A stretch of 64,000 nucleotides of DNA from Nelumbo lutea (Eukaryota; Streptophyta; Magnoliopsida; Proteales; Nelumbonaceae), in assembly GCA_022828595.1 (NCBI GenBank), contig JAKGHH010000004.1, positions 51,448,922-51,512,921 of the forward strand, read 5' to 3'. The position numbers and the translations under genes are program-made. The notes under the pieces are model-generated. The model ran no database searches. It was not told the origin of the DNA and saw nothing but the letters and a program-made list of their open reading frames with translations. Positions 34,068 to 45,072 of the stretch are shown here, one piece after another (position 1 is the stretch's first letter; each line of letters begins with the position of its first letter).

Positions 34068-34354
34068 CATGGTTTTCAAAACTAGAAAGACCGGACGATC
34101 GGACTAGAAAAACCAGGTACTGGTCAAGTGACCGGTCTGTTTTCTCCAAAAACTAGATTTCCACCCAAAACTATTGATTTTGGTCAGCAAACTGTTGAAC
34201 CAGGCAGTTAATCGTTAGAACTATTCGAATGGTTTTGACCATTTTTTATTTTTTTGTCAGAACAGGCTAAGCACTCGGTTTGAACTGTTAGACCATTCGA
34301 CCCGGTAATCGGACCCCTGACCGGTTCGATCACCGGGTCGATTGTAAAAACCAT
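34068..34354. mobile_element. TIR element, copy 1 (Mutator-like MITE)
   Basis: Begins CATGGTTTTCAAAAC and ends GTAAAAACCATG. Inner arms are rich in GACCGG/CCGGTC words and form an imperfect palindrome. It is flanked by a perfect 9-bp duplication GGTCCATAT (34059-34067 and 34355-34363); 9 bp is the usual Mutator target duplication. Confidence 0.75.
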
Positions 34355-34363
34355 GGTCCATAT

Positions 34364-34618
34364 ATGTATGCATCTCAAGCATCATCAATCATAATCCCGC
34401 TAACATCTTTTTTTTCTTGGATAATGGACTACACAAGGGGTAACCCTCCTCGAAACCCCTAGACCTGCTAACCCAGATGCTAGATGAAGTCAGGACTCAA
34501 AACCAACTATGCCAAAAGAGACTTTACCAACAGGGTAGTTGGAACCTTTCTAACCCTGCTAATTAGGTCTAGCAAATAGCACCCCACCAGGTCAAAATTG
34601 TACAAAAAGAGATTATTT
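34364..34618. other. Spacer, nothing recognised
   Basis: No ORF or repeat recognised. Confidence 0.5.
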
Positions 34619-34998
34619 GCATGGGTATTTGGCATCATAATACTGGGAGCATCACACTGTTTTTTAGAAAAAGATACTTATTTTATGTTTGGAACTGGTG
34701 GTCCATATAGGCGTCTTTTGAGAAAACAACATTGATTTTGTTTGGTACCAATGGTGGTAGTAATGTTTTCAATATTGATCTATATTATTCAATGTCCAAG
34801 ATGATGCTACATTGATGTCATATCATTATACCACTGGCAGCAACACACCATTTTCTCAAAAAACATTATTTGATATTGCTCCAAACCACACTTTTTTAAT
34901 TTCCAAAGCGTGATTCCAAGCAATATTGAAACACTTTTTTCTCTGATGTAGTGACTATGTGAAACTATTTTCTTAGAAAACGATATTAATGCCAAACA
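34619..34998. mobile_element. MITE-like element with degenerate TIRs
   Basis: Left end GGGTATTTGGCATCATAATA and right end (reverse complement) GGGGATGTTTGGCATTAATA match at most positions. Inside are several paired oppositely oriented segments containing TTTTTNAGAAAA words. Boundaries and target duplication are uncertain. Confidence 0.5.
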
Positions 34999-35790
34999 TC
35001 CCCTACATGTACAAAAAAAAAAAAACCGACTGTAAAGCACAGCCATATAAAATGGACTCATATAGGATGACCCATTTAAGTTTCACGTATATGAAACACT
35101 GATGTATTCACTTGTGATTAATTACAATCACATTACCCGTCCTACACGCATGTATTTGCAGCAGATCCCAATTGTTAAAAAAGTGATGAACATTTCGAAA
35201 AAGGTCTGGGCCAATGGTTTGGGTCCAATGTAGTACAATATCTTCAAATGGTATCTACTTTAAATTCCCCACATTTTCAGCAAGTTATCAAGTGTCACAT
35301 TAACATATATATATGAAAATGGAGTCCATGTATAAAAGAAGAGTGTAGGAAAAAAGTACAGAAAATCCAGGCTTTTTCATAGACAATTAGTTGGGATCAC
35401 TCAACTAAGACATTGTAACAACCCTAAGAAGGTGAGATCAGGGTCCATACTTGGTCGGTTGGACCATCTTTTTGCATGAACAGCTTAGAATTGACTCGTA
35501 TTCATTATAATAGTAATGCCTTTGGATTGTGCTAAAAACATGAAAGAAAAAGGCCATATACAACTGCAATCCCACGGGGCCCACTTTTAGCATTTAATAA
35601 AAGAAAACAAAATGTAGTAATGAGTTATAAGATTTGTGTATTTATTATTTGGGGATAATAATTTGTTGTTAGTGGGGAAAATTTTGGGTTGTCTACATTC
35701 AACAGCCTGTTATGTCGATACTTAGTCAAGCAGTCCATGGATTAGATTTTGGTCCATTAAAAAGAAAATCCAATCTAATTTGTTTTAATA
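34999..35790. other. Spacer without a gene
   Basis: AT-rich, no ORF. It includes a TATATATA run near 35306. Confidence 0.55.
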
Positions 35791-36082
35791 AGGTTTTTAA
35801 AATCAGACTGTACAGAGAATTTTCGGGTTGGTGGTTTGATCGTCCAGTCTGAATGAATGGTCTAGTCCGATAAAAATTAAAAAAAAACAAAAAAATGGCC
35901 AAAAATCATTCCTGGATCAAATGGTTCAACAATTTAATTATCTGGGTCAGCAGTTCATTGATCAAATCAACGTTCTTTTTTGCCAAATAACGATTTTGGG
36001 GTAAAATGGAACCGAATAGGTGACCAGATCCAGGTTTTTCTAGTCCGACTGTTCGGTCCGGTCCGGTTTTAAAAACATTGCA
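35791..36082. mobile_element. TIR element, copy 2
   Basis: Same family as 34068-34354: AGGTTTTTAAAATC at the left and CCGGTCCGGTTTTAAAAACA at the right, with the central TGGCCAAAAATCATT and GATTTTGG segments in the same order. It is flanked by the perfect 8-bp duplication TTTTAATA (35783-35790 and 36083-36090). Confidence 0.75.
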
Positions 36083-36266
36083 TTTTAATATAAACTAACG
36101 GCAAGCCCGTTCCAAGATTATAAGTGGCCCTACACGCTGCGTTTGATTTCTGCATCTGAACTGTCCAATTGGCCCATCTTGTACTGGTAGAGGTGGATAG
36201 ATAGCCAATGGCCCAATCCACAAAAAGTAGTGGAAACCTATACAATGTTCCATTTATGCTCTTTTA

Positions 36267-36378
36267 GGCTGTGTTTGGGTTGAAGGGAAAAGCAGGGAAA
36301 CCTATACAATAATGTTTGTACATGTTTCCCTTCTTTTCCTTCCCTTTCCCTACGTTTTTCTTTGAACCAAACATAGCC
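36267..36378. mobile_element. Tourist-like MITE (112 bp)
   Basis: Terminal inverted repeats GGCTGTGTTTGG and CCAAACATAGCC flank a palindromic core (GGGAAA...TTTCCC). The target duplication TTA is present on both sides (36264-36266 and 36379-36381), as for PIF/Harbinger-type elements. Confidence 0.8.
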
Positions 36379-36793
36379 TTAAAGTTCCCACTGTGACATG
36401 ATTCAAGATCCATTACCCTGGTGATGACATGTTGCTAGAGTCCGAAAGGCCAAAAGCATAAATGATGAAATGGGATGATTGTATCCATTTGATCAAGGAT
36501 TAAAACTTTTTATTTCTGAACGTTTTCTTATAATGAGTTGCTTCTCTATCTCTTAACTTCTAGTTAGGATGATTGAGTGTCTGGATGTATGAGTTCGTAA
36601 GGGTTTTTCGAATGGTTGATGGAGTTGTTTCTCTACTTCTGTAGTATTACACTATTAGCATTTGCTTCCCCCTATTTCATTTTCAACTTTTATGCTGATA
36701 AGTTGCCACACTTATTTAGTTAATGAATCCTTATTGTTGGAAATTACTGCTTACACTGGCATTAAAGATTGGTTTTGATTTGTATTGGTTTAT

Positions 36794-37090
36794 CATGGTT
36801 TTTGAACTGCCTTGACCCGGATGGTCGGATTGTTCGGCCCGGGAATAATTCAGGTAATCGGTACTGTTTTATCCTAAATTCGGTCCTTGGTCAAAAACTG
36901 TTGAATCAGTCAGATTAATTCAGGTGATTGAACCATCGACCCGTTGATCTATTTAATGATTTTTGGCCATTTTTTATTTTTTAAAATTTTTGTTAAAATA
37001 TGCCGTCCATTCAAATCAGATGGTCAAATTATCGACCCAGAAACCGGTGGCCAGAACAGTTCCATTTCCGAATCATTTTTTAAAACCATG
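36794..37090. mobile_element. TIR element, copy 3
   Basis: CATGGTTTTTGAAC at the left, TTTTTTAAAACCATG at the right, and the same internal order as copies 1 and 2. Flanks TGGTTTAT and TGATTTAT form an 8-bp duplication with one change. Confidence 0.7.
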
Positions 37091-37419
37091 TGATTTATAC
37101 ACCTGATGATAAAAGCAGGGTCCTGTTGTCCATGTCAACAGATCTTTCGTAAACTTAGGGAAATTATTTACATTGTTATTGGGTGAACCTCTGTTTTGCA
37201 TCGTTCGTGACACAAGGTTCAGTAAATGATGTTACATTATAGGCACTATTTGATGCTTTGTTGGTGATTCTTTCGATTGTTCATCTATTAACTTCTAATT
37301 AGGATGATATTGAGTGTTTGGATTTATAAGTTGGTCTGCTCTGCTGACTGAACTATATAGCTGGTTATTGATTTGGTTTTCTTTTTCAAAATTTTAGTTA
37401 ACTATCTACATTCTATTGT

Positions 37420-37800
37420 CATCCTTATTTCTTTTCCAGGTGAAAGGTTTGGATGTGGATCATGGGAGAATCAACCGTGAGTTTGTTAACTTGTTATTAA
37501 ATTTTACCATCTTCTTGGCTCTTAGATGTGACTGTTTATTTTGTATGACAGCCTATATGTCTTCTCCCTGCCACATTTAGTTGATCTTGTCCGAAAAGGA
37601 AAAAACTGTAAAGAAAGAGGTAACCACTATTGTTGTGTTATTTGTGTTTTATAAGACTACTCTTTTATTTAATTATTTTTCTGTTGTTGGATGTATCTAT
37701 TTTGCAGCATGGACTCATTTAGCTCCATGGAAACCCAAAAAGGTTCAAGCTCTAAGAAGTTGTGGGTATAGGGATTCATTGCTAAAGGATGTTATTAATC
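37420..37800 (+). other. Possible exon remnants of an unidentified gene
   Basis: TTTTCCAG at 37432-37439 is followed by 37 coding-like bases (VKGLDVDHGRIN) and GTGAGT, an exon-like unit with both splice sites. TATGACAG near 37551 is followed by a second open stretch (YVFSLPHLVDLVRKGKNCKE) ending at AGAGGTAACC. TATTTTGCAG near 37708 precedes a third (AWTHLAPWKPKKVQA or an alternative frame). I do not recognise the protein. Phase across the exons was not proven, and no start or promoter is visible. It may be a captured or decayed gene fragment, or chance. Confidence 0.3.
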
Positions 37801-37819
37801 GTTTTAATTTCTTTGAGAT

Positions 37820-38490
37820 TAGGCTGTGTTTCGTTCCGATGCAAACGCAAATTTGTCCTTTATATAAATACCCTATTTTTTATTTAAGAATGCAAAGTGG
37901 GTTTATAGTGTAACCCTTTTTTTTTTGGTATTCTTCCTGTTTGTTTGAAATCAGTGCAAAGCTTGGGCCCATCATTAAATGCCTTAAAAACTTTTGATCG
38001 AACACACCAATTATCAAAAGGGTACAAAAATATATCCAAAAATGGATACAGTAATGCCCTCTCCTTGGGATAAAAAAAATGTGAGAAAACATATTTTTGA
38101 CCTTTTAATTATTGCATTTTTGCATGTCAAACAAATGCTCACAAATCCAAATCGGGGGTACATAAATACCCTGATTCGGTGTTTATATCGCAAACAATCG
38201 CAACCTTAGTTGGAAAGATTACAAATACAAATTTGTAGAGTGCAAAACCTTGTATTTTATATTATTTTGTATGTATTTATACTATACATATTTGTATTTG
38301 TACTCTTTCCAAATTGAGTACAAATACAAATGCAATTTTGTATTTGTACAAATTTCCAAATTGAGTGCAAAACCTTGGAAGGAGTACAAATGCAAATTTG
38401 TACAGTACAGATACAAGTAGAATAATACAAAATTCAAGGTTTTTCACTCTACATAATTGCATTTGTACTCTTTTCAAATTGAGCCTTAGA
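37820..38490. repeat. TACAAAT-rich palindromic repeat, MITE-like
   Basis: Starts near AGGCTGTGTTTCGTTCCG and ends near AAATTGAGCCTTA. Between them the motif ACAAATGCAAATTTGTAC and its reverse occur several times with CAAAACCTTG spacers. It resembles the Tourist-like elements at 40839 and 46931 but is larger and may be two elements. Confidence 0.45.
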
Positions 38491-38569
38491 GGCACGAGAT
38501 ATGTTGTTATTAAGTCAAATTTGCTAGCTTTACTTTTTGGTTTGGTTCCTAAGTGGAATAGTTAAATAT

Positions 38570-38850
38570 TACATGAGGCACATAGCCTAGAACAAGCTAT
38601 AAATTGGGTTGTGCTGCTCGCGGCCTAAACGAAGGCACGTGGGCCATGCGGGATATGGCACAATGATATGCGGGTTGTGTCGGGTATGACATGATGGTAT
38701 GGGTCATGTTGGGCTTGCATTTCCAGGCCCATGGCATGACATGACAGTGTAGGCCGTGTCACCCATGGCCCGTGACTTGGCACGGCCCAGCACACAGCCT
38801 GGCCCAACCCATGGGCCTATAGTGGGCCGAGTGTAGCCCGCCCATAGAAA
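38570..38850. repeat. GC-rich GGCCCATG/GGCACG repeat
   Basis: Dense in GGGCCATG, GTGTCGGG, ATGACATGA, CACGGCCC and TGGGCC words in both orientations. A related stretch occurs at 40620-40750. This is a common plant dispersed repeat type; no coding potential is seen. Confidence 0.4.
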
Positions 38851-38869
38851 ACTAGTTAGGGCATATTCA

Positions 38870-39260
38870 TGTATTTTGGCTTTGGAGGGAGAAACAATGG
38901 CAATAATCCCCCCAAACAGCTATATAATAGCTAGTTTAGGGGGCATTGGGTAAAGCGATAATTGCCTTTATAATGACCAAAATACCCCTCCTAACAACTA
39001 AAAATGACTAGTTTTCAGGGTATTTTGGGCAATTGAATTATTTCCAATTCCTATAAATACCCCTATCCTCCACCATTCTCATCACACCAATTCTCATACT
39101 CTCTTTTACCCACTCTCATACTCCCTCTACTCTCTAATTCTCAACATTATTCAAGTTTCAATAAGAAGAATACCTGCTCAAGTATCTCAAGTTAGCAATT
39201 TGGAAGGCTTGGAGGCTTCAATTGTTGAAATCAAGTTGAGATTCCAAACCGGTATTTCGG
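38870..39260 (+). promoter_or_regulatory. Promoter-like segment, possibly the 5' end of a DNA transposon
   Basis: CCTATAAATACCCC near 39050 is a strong TATA context. It is followed by a CT-rich leader (TCTCATACTCCCTCTACTC) of the kind that begins plant transcripts. No ORF follows. From memory of plant hAT elements, a C-rich block then TATAAATACCCC then a CT-rich leader is typical of their 5' ends; this is only a suggestion. Confidence 0.35.
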
Positions 39261-39269
39261 CTAAGTTGC

Positions 39270-39590
39270 AATTAAATTAATTTTTATTGGATTGGACTTG
39301 GTCTGTCCATAATGAATTTATATTGGATTGGATTGAATTTAGCCAATATTTGGTCCATTAATAGAAAATAAGAATATAGGTCTTAATGGACCAAGTTTAG
39401 GTTAAAACTAATCTAAATTAAAACAAATTTCAATAGTTCGGATGGTCTAGACATTAAATTGGACCAGTCTAAAATGGTCTGAAATATTCATTGGAATGGA
39501 TTGGACCTAGTCCATTTGTAATGGGCTTACATTGGACTAGATCGGATTGGACCAAATCCAATCCAATTGACACTCCTCAAAGATAAGCTA
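39270..39590. repeat. Degenerate GGATTGGACC/GGTCCAATCC repeats
   Basis: Short words such as TTGGATTGGACT, TGGTCTAGAC and AATCCAATCC recur with no fixed period. No gene. Confidence 0.5.
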
Positions 39591-39604
39591 TAACTTTAAA
39601 TGCA

Positions 39605-39629
39605 TTTTATTATTATTATTATTATTATC
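39605..39629. repeat. ATT microsatellite
   Basis: About seven ATT units. Confidence 0.85.
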
Positions 39630-40838
39630 GTTTTTCTATAGAAACAGGCCTCAATAGTAATTTCATGGGTGTTTTAGACATTTTTGTCTCTTCTTAATGG
39701 ATTCTAACAAAGGGGAATCTACTTGCAACTATATTAGAAAGTTTAAATGAGGTGAATGCAATTACCAAACATCAGGGAAAATTTCAGCAATGGTCAGGGA
39801 GGCTTCAAAATGGCATGGCACCGCATCATAAAAGTTGTAATGGATTAGGTGAATTTTCATTAGAGCCTTGGTAGTTTTTCAAAAGGTCATTTATCTGAGT
39901 AAATGCACTTACCCAAGTAAATATTTATTGGAAAGCACTTACCCAGGTAAGTTCACTTACCCATGTTCTTTTGATTCTCATGTAAGTTTTATAATAAAAG
40001 GCTAATGTTAGAATGTCCTATTATGTATTGTAAACTTTTCTCACAGAGAAACTAACTTTATTGTAGGGCCCAAAACTTATTAAAAGAATAACACTATAAA
40101 ATTCGTCAATGGGAAGCCTAAAGTCCATAAGGATTTGATTGGTTGGTATCATGTCTTTTTCACATCATAAATTTTTTAAATTTAATATTTTTACACTTGA
40201 GGGATCCTTTTATTTTTGCTACTTTGTATCATCCATCTCTCTCTCGACTCTAATGTGCCATTCAACTAGCAATTAAAAGGCAAGAAAGGCAAGAAAGTGT
40301 TTTATGCTTGAAATGATCCAAACTGGTATAGATCCAATCCAATCCGATAAGAGAATCGATTGTTATGCATGGTCCAATCCAATCTAACAAAAATAATGGA
40401 TATATTGAATAAATTCAAATCCGGTCCATTGACAGGTGTAATCAACAAGTTAGTCTTTATGTACTCTATGTAACAGTAACAGCGTTAACATGGAGCTACA
40501 GCCTACATGTCACATGGAGAGGGAGCAGCCTTTGGACAGTATAGGCTGTCAAACATCGTAGCTTTGAACTCACAAGCATATTCAAAGCTGAATAATCTCA
40601 TTTACAACCATATTATTGGAGGTGTTATGTGTGCCGTGCCCACATTTTCGTGCAGGTCCGGCGCAGCTACTGTAACGGGCCGTGCTGGTTTGGCCCCTGA
40701 AGGTTGGGGTGAAGCTCAGCACGAGCCTGGGCCCATAACCCGTGGACCTTAGGTTGGGCTCATATATATATATATATATATATCAAGCAATAAGTTTCCA
40801 CGTCAGCAGTCCTTTCCTTTTTTCTTGTTTTTTTCTTA
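39630..40838. other. Spacer without a gene
   Basis: AT-rich with no supported ORF. Landmarks are four CTTACCCA(A/G)GTAA words near 39907-39960, a GC-rich repeat at 40620-40750 and a TA run at about 40761-40782. Confidence 0.55.
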
Positions 40839-41093
40839 TGTCGTGTTTGGTTGCAATACAAATAAATTTACACTGATGTAAAACTATGGTAGTGCAAATG
40901 ATTTGAGTTTTAAATTTTGACCAATTTTTTGTTTTAAATTTTAGTTTATTTTGTTTGATTGCAGTATAAATGAAATAAATTAAGACATGAAACAGGATAA
41001 AGTAAAATTAAACAAGAATTTGCATTTTTTACATTTGCACTCTTATACATTTGTACTAGTGCAAATAAATTTGCACCACAACCGAATACAGCC
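40839..41093. mobile_element. Tourist-like MITE (255 bp)
   Basis: Left end TGTCGTGTTTGGTTGCAATA and the reverse complement of the right end GGCTGTATTCGGTTGTGGTG agree over most positions. Both arms continue GCAAATAAATTT. TTA is present on both sides (40836-40838 and 41094-41096). Confidence 0.7.
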
Positions 41094-41096
41094 TTA

Positions 41097-42565
41097 ATTT
41101 TCTCTCCTTTCTCCCTTGCCCATTTCCAACCCTTTCCTTAATGTCACATCATCACCCATTTTTTCACAATCTCTACCCCCCTTAATACATCCCCAACATC
41201 TTACGTCTCTATCAAGGGAAAATATATGCTTTCCTATTTTCTTATTTCTTTGCCTAAATGACATCTAAAATATCTCAAACTCCTAAAACCTCTCCCAAAT
41301 TAATGTTCTCAATAATTAATCCTCACGTTTCTTTCTAAAACTCTCTCTCTCTACAATTATGTTTTCACAATTTGCTTTTGATGAGAGGTAATTTGGCTCG
41401 AGCTGTTAGCATGCGGACACGTGGAGCAACCTGTTGATTAGATGACATCTCAGTATTTCTGAACACTTCAGCAGGCCAGGTCAGTTTGGGCACCATGGCT
41501 AAGACCGAGGTCTGAGTAGATTGTAGTGTCTTGACCTATAAATGTGTCACGTAGCGTTCCTTTACAAGGAGAGCCAGCTGTCTCCGATTTCTTTGGGATC
41601 ATATCAGTCATCAATAGGGCTTATCTATTTCTCGCCCGAATTTGACGGACCTGGTTGGATAAGCCTATTGATAGAGTCGTCAACGGGTTGGGTCTGATTT
41701 GGAGTAGAGTGTATCAATCCCATTCCCATCATTAATCGAGACAATAAAAATGACCCAAAACCAAATTTACAATAAGGTCTGACCCAATTATATTTGACAC
41801 ATATAATTACCAACGATAATAATAATTTAGAAACTTCAAATTGATAATATAACCTTAACAAAACTGAAATTAAGATGTTAAAATATGTTTTCTAACAACA
41901 ACTAACTAATGTATTATTTATAAAATTTATTCTTTCAGACATTAAATAAAATAATAATCACAAAGAAAACCTTTATATTATTAATTATATAATTGGTTCG
42001 GATCTTAATCAATTCAAAAATCAAAACAGAAAAAACCAGTTTCAAGTAATTATTGCTGGTTGTGATAAAAGTATAAAACTACATAACCAAACCAACATAT
42101 ATGGTTCGGTCGGTTCAATTTTGTCGAATAAACTCAATCCATTAATAGTCCTATCTAGCAAACAATATTATTTCGCAATTCATGGGTTTTGATAAATTGC
42201 TAGAAACAAGAAAATGCATATGTATTGATGATATGGTTTCTGCATAGTCCATTTTACCAGTTGGGCAAAGAAGGCAACCAAAAACGGGTCAAGATTGACC
42301 CATTTCAACGCACCCACATTCAACATAATCACCATGTTCTTCACTATTGCGGGTAATTTGACCCAATATATGATTTGTCTCTTGGACGCTTGTGCTCTTG
42401 CCTATCCATTAAACAGTACCAATATACCATGTTCTATACCACTTATGGCTAGATCAATTCGTTCATAGTTGACTAAACAACTCAAATGACCAACAAACAT
42501 GTTAGAACTAGTGATGTACCCGAATTAACTTGATTTTGACATGTTAATTTTTTTAATAATTCATT
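41097..42565. other. Spacer without a gene
   Basis: AT-rich. No ORF longer than expected by chance, and no repeat recognised apart from ACCCAA-rich stretches. Confidence 0.55.
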
Positions 42566-42566
42566 A

Positions 42567-42595
42567 TATTATTATTATTATTATTATTATTATTA
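42567..42595. repeat. ATT microsatellite, left flank of gene-fragment cassette
   Basis: About nine to ten ATT units. A longer TTA run sits at the other side of the cassette (45565-45606). Confidence 0.85.
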
Positions 42596-42753
42596 GGATA
42601 ATAATAATTATTCTTACTGTTTAACGTAACCACACGCGTACTCCCACTATTTAATTATTGTGTTGCGGTATCCTTAAATTTTTTATTATTGCCGTTAAAT
42701 GCTAATGCAAGGAAACTAAATGTCAAATTTGCACTCTTCTTTCTTCCTCTTCA

Positions 42754-43044
42754 ATGGAGCAGTCTGTTTCAATTTCACAGAAATTGCAGAGAGAGATAGG
42801 GTTTGAACTGTTGCTTCTAACAATGGTGCTTATGTGCTCTGCAGCTAATTACAGTTCAGTCCAAGTTGGATTCTTTATCTCTCCCTTCTGATCTCGCCCA
42901 AGTCTGCTTCAGCCTGAGCCAGTTCGTTGCAAGCCACTGTCCTATCCTGGGCGTACCGGCGATAATGGCAGAAAGTTTTGAATTCGAGGAAATACACTGT
43001 TCATTTTCTCCTACCTCTCGAACCTTAACCAACCTAAACCAGAG
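42754..43044 (+). pseudogene. Unidentified gene fragment in the cassette
   Basis: From the ATG at 42754 one frame reads MEQSVSISQKLQREIGFELL for about 42 codons to a TGA. A second frame from about 42846, after GTGCTCTGCAG (splice-acceptor-like), reads SLPSDLAQVCFSLSQFVASH and then ILGVPAIMAESFEFEEIHC to a stop at 43046. The base composition and codon-like content resemble a captured gene end. I do not recognise the protein. Confidence 0.4.
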
Positions 43045-43137
43045 GTGACTAGGACCTTTTCTCCCTCGTCTCTTCTCCGCGGCTCCATTTTTTTCCATCT
43101 TCCTTTCTTATTCTCTCTCTCTTTCTCTCTCTCTCTC

Positions 43138-43851
43138 TGATGTGGCGTAATCCGGCTACTCCCTGCTAGAGGTAACATGGCTTCCGATGATGACGAGAAC
43201 GGGTTCCTAAAAGAAAGATCCCGGGGTGACTCACCCGGCGTGGATACTTGGATGGCTAAATCAGAACACAATGATAGCGTAGAACTTGAAGGTAATAACA
43301 GTGAGAGAGCTCAGAGAGTAGAGATTTCGTAAAACAATAATAATAATCGAACATACCTACGCCACTGGTGAGAGCGGGGTCTTTATACACTGGCTCAGGT
43401 TGGTAGGTGGAATGGTCACTGAACCCCTATTACGATGGGACCTGTCACGTGTTAGGTGGTTGAAACGCTGCCAAACGGTAATACTGTCACTTCCCGTTAG
43501 AACGGGGAATTGGTGAACTAATGTTTTTGTTATAAGTACGGTCTTGCGAGGTTCAGGGATGGGGGTGTATTCCTCGAGGTGGCCATGCGGAGATCTGTAC
43601 AGCAATTAAAGCTACCTACAGGATATCGGGCTGCTCGGTAGCGAGCTATTCAGTAGCGAGCTTCTCGAGCTTGCGCTTTGGTCTGCCTTTGCGAACACCA
43701 AAATGTCCTTGGGCCGAGGCGATCCTAGTTCAGAGTACTAGCATACCCGGACTGGCTTTATACCGAGCTGGCTTGTGCCAAGTCGTCACTTGCGTTGAAT
43801 CACGTACACGCGTGGTATATCTACTACGTCGCGCCAAATCACCCTTCATCA
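43138..43851. mobile_element. Solo LTR (714 bp)
   Basis: TGATGTGGCG at the left and CCCTTCATCA at the right, so TG...CA with a TGATG/CATCA inverted end. The flanking duplication is CTCTC (43133-43137 and 43852-43856); because the site is a CT-rich tract this duplication is weaker evidence than usual. It is GC-rich with direct words such as TCGGTAGCGAGCT and TCAGTAGCGAGCTTC. No internal coding region or second LTR is present. It is unrelated to the other LTRs in the window. Orientation is uncertain. Confidence 0.6.
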
Positions 43852-44379
43852 CTCTCCATTTTTATTATTCTTTCCCTCCCCTGTCGAAATAATTCCCGAT
43901 TTCTTACCGTTCATCATCCGTGATACTCAGGTGATGACACAACGGCAAGCAAACTGTGGCAAGGGAGATCGATCTCCTCTATCCTTTTTCTTCGTTCACT
44001 TCTTTTTTTATTTTTATTTTTTTAGATTTTCTCTGATTTTTCTTCTCGGTTAGCCACCGAAACGTCTTTCCTTCCCCCTTGTTTTCAATCTTAGATCTCA
44101 CTGCTGTCACTGCAAGTCCTGGCAGCGGCTGGTGACCTCCCCCATTTCTTTCCCCACATTTTTCCTTCTCTTTCTCTCTGCTTCTCTTCTCTCTCTATAT
44201 CTCTCAGTGTCGTTCCCGACCCCTTCCCGTTCATTCTATCTACTGCAATTAGTTGCAGCATCGAACCTCCACCAACAGCTATCAAACTCTTGTCCATTTC
44301 ATTACTGCCACTGCAACATCCGTATCTTCCTCCTCTCTTTGTCATTTTGGCACAAAGCCCCCACCCTCCGGCTATGGTT

Positions 44380-44447
44380 ATGAGCCTCAGACAGCGCCCA
44401 GCTGTCAGACGGCGGATCCGATGCTATGAGCCTCAGACAGTGCCCAG
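44380..44447 (+). repeat. 46-bp tandem duplication around the callose synthase start
   Basis: ATGAGCCTCAGACAGCGCCC at 44380 and ATGAGCCTCAGACAGTGCCC at 44426 differ by one base over 22 bases. The period of 46 is not a multiple of three, so the first ATG is out of frame with the conserved part. Confidence 0.8.
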
Positions 44448-44651
44448 ATGCGGCCGCCGTTCACGGTGGTGGTTCGGACCCTGTCTCCAGCTACGGTTCC
44501 ACCCCGCCACAAGCCAACAACTATGAAGAACCTTTCAACATCATCCCCGTCCACAACCTCCTTGTTGATCACCCCTCTCTCCGCTACCCCGAAGTCCGCG
44601 CTGCCGCTGCCGCACTGCGTGCCGTCGGCGACCTTCGTAAACCCCCGTACG
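44380..44651 (+). pseudogene. Callose synthase N-terminal fragment
   Basis: MSLRQRP begins at the ATG at 44380 and again as MSLRQCPDAAAVHGGG at 44426. The second frame then reads EEPFNIIPVHNLLVDHPSLR, YPEVRAAAAALRAVGDLRKP. This is the conserved N-terminus of plant callose synthases (GSL1/GSL5, CalS11/12 type), plasma-membrane enzymes that make beta-1,3-glucan; the full proteins have well over 1500 residues. Homology stops at about KPPY, after some 75 codons, and an unrelated frame runs to a stop at 44692. A CT-rich 5' leader (43857-44379) precedes it, as in a real gene. No membrane or catalytic part is present. Confidence 0.8.
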
Positions 44652-45072
44652 ATGAGGCGGCTTGTTTCTATTGTACAGAGGATAGGGACTGAACAAATGC
44701 TCCATCCCAGACCGAGATCTTGTTTCGATCTAACGATGTGGCTGATGACCCTCGGCGGTATTTCTGCTTCTGCTCAAACAGAGCTGCTCGGTTTCGATCT
44801 AACGATGGCAGCTGATGACCCTCTGCCATCCCCTCACTTGTTTCCATCGGCAAGGTAACCTCCGGTAGAAGCCCTACCGTTGAGGAGAAATACGAGCGAC
44901 AACTGTTGAGCAGAAGCAGAGTAGGAGAAATTTGAAGTTCTGATTACTTTCCATTTCCCCTGTAAAATAACCAAGTCTGAGCTTTTAGGGATTTCAGGAA
45001 GAACGTACTTTGGCTTATCTGTTCGTATTCCTTCCTCAAAAACCCTAAATTTTCGTTTCTTGCAAGTCCAAG
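44652..45072. other. Cassette sequence between the two gene fragments
   Basis: No recognised protein. TTTCGATCTAACGATG occurs twice about 82 bp apart (near 44715 and 44797), each followed by GCTGATGACCCTC. From about 44990 (AGGAAGAACGTACTTTGGC to CAAGTCCAAG) the sequence looks like the untranslated leader of the next fragment. Confidence 0.45.

Noticed and set aside
42856..43271. Minus-strand ORFs opposite the unidentified cassette fragment and the solo LTR start
   Set aside because: They cross the solo LTR boundary, have low-complexity Lys/Arg/Glu content from the CT tract, and match nothing I recognise.
44132..44383. Plus-strand ORF rich in Leu/Ser/Pro before the callose synthase fragment
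   Set aside because: It is a translation of the CT-rich untranslated leader; the conserved protein starts at 44380/44426.
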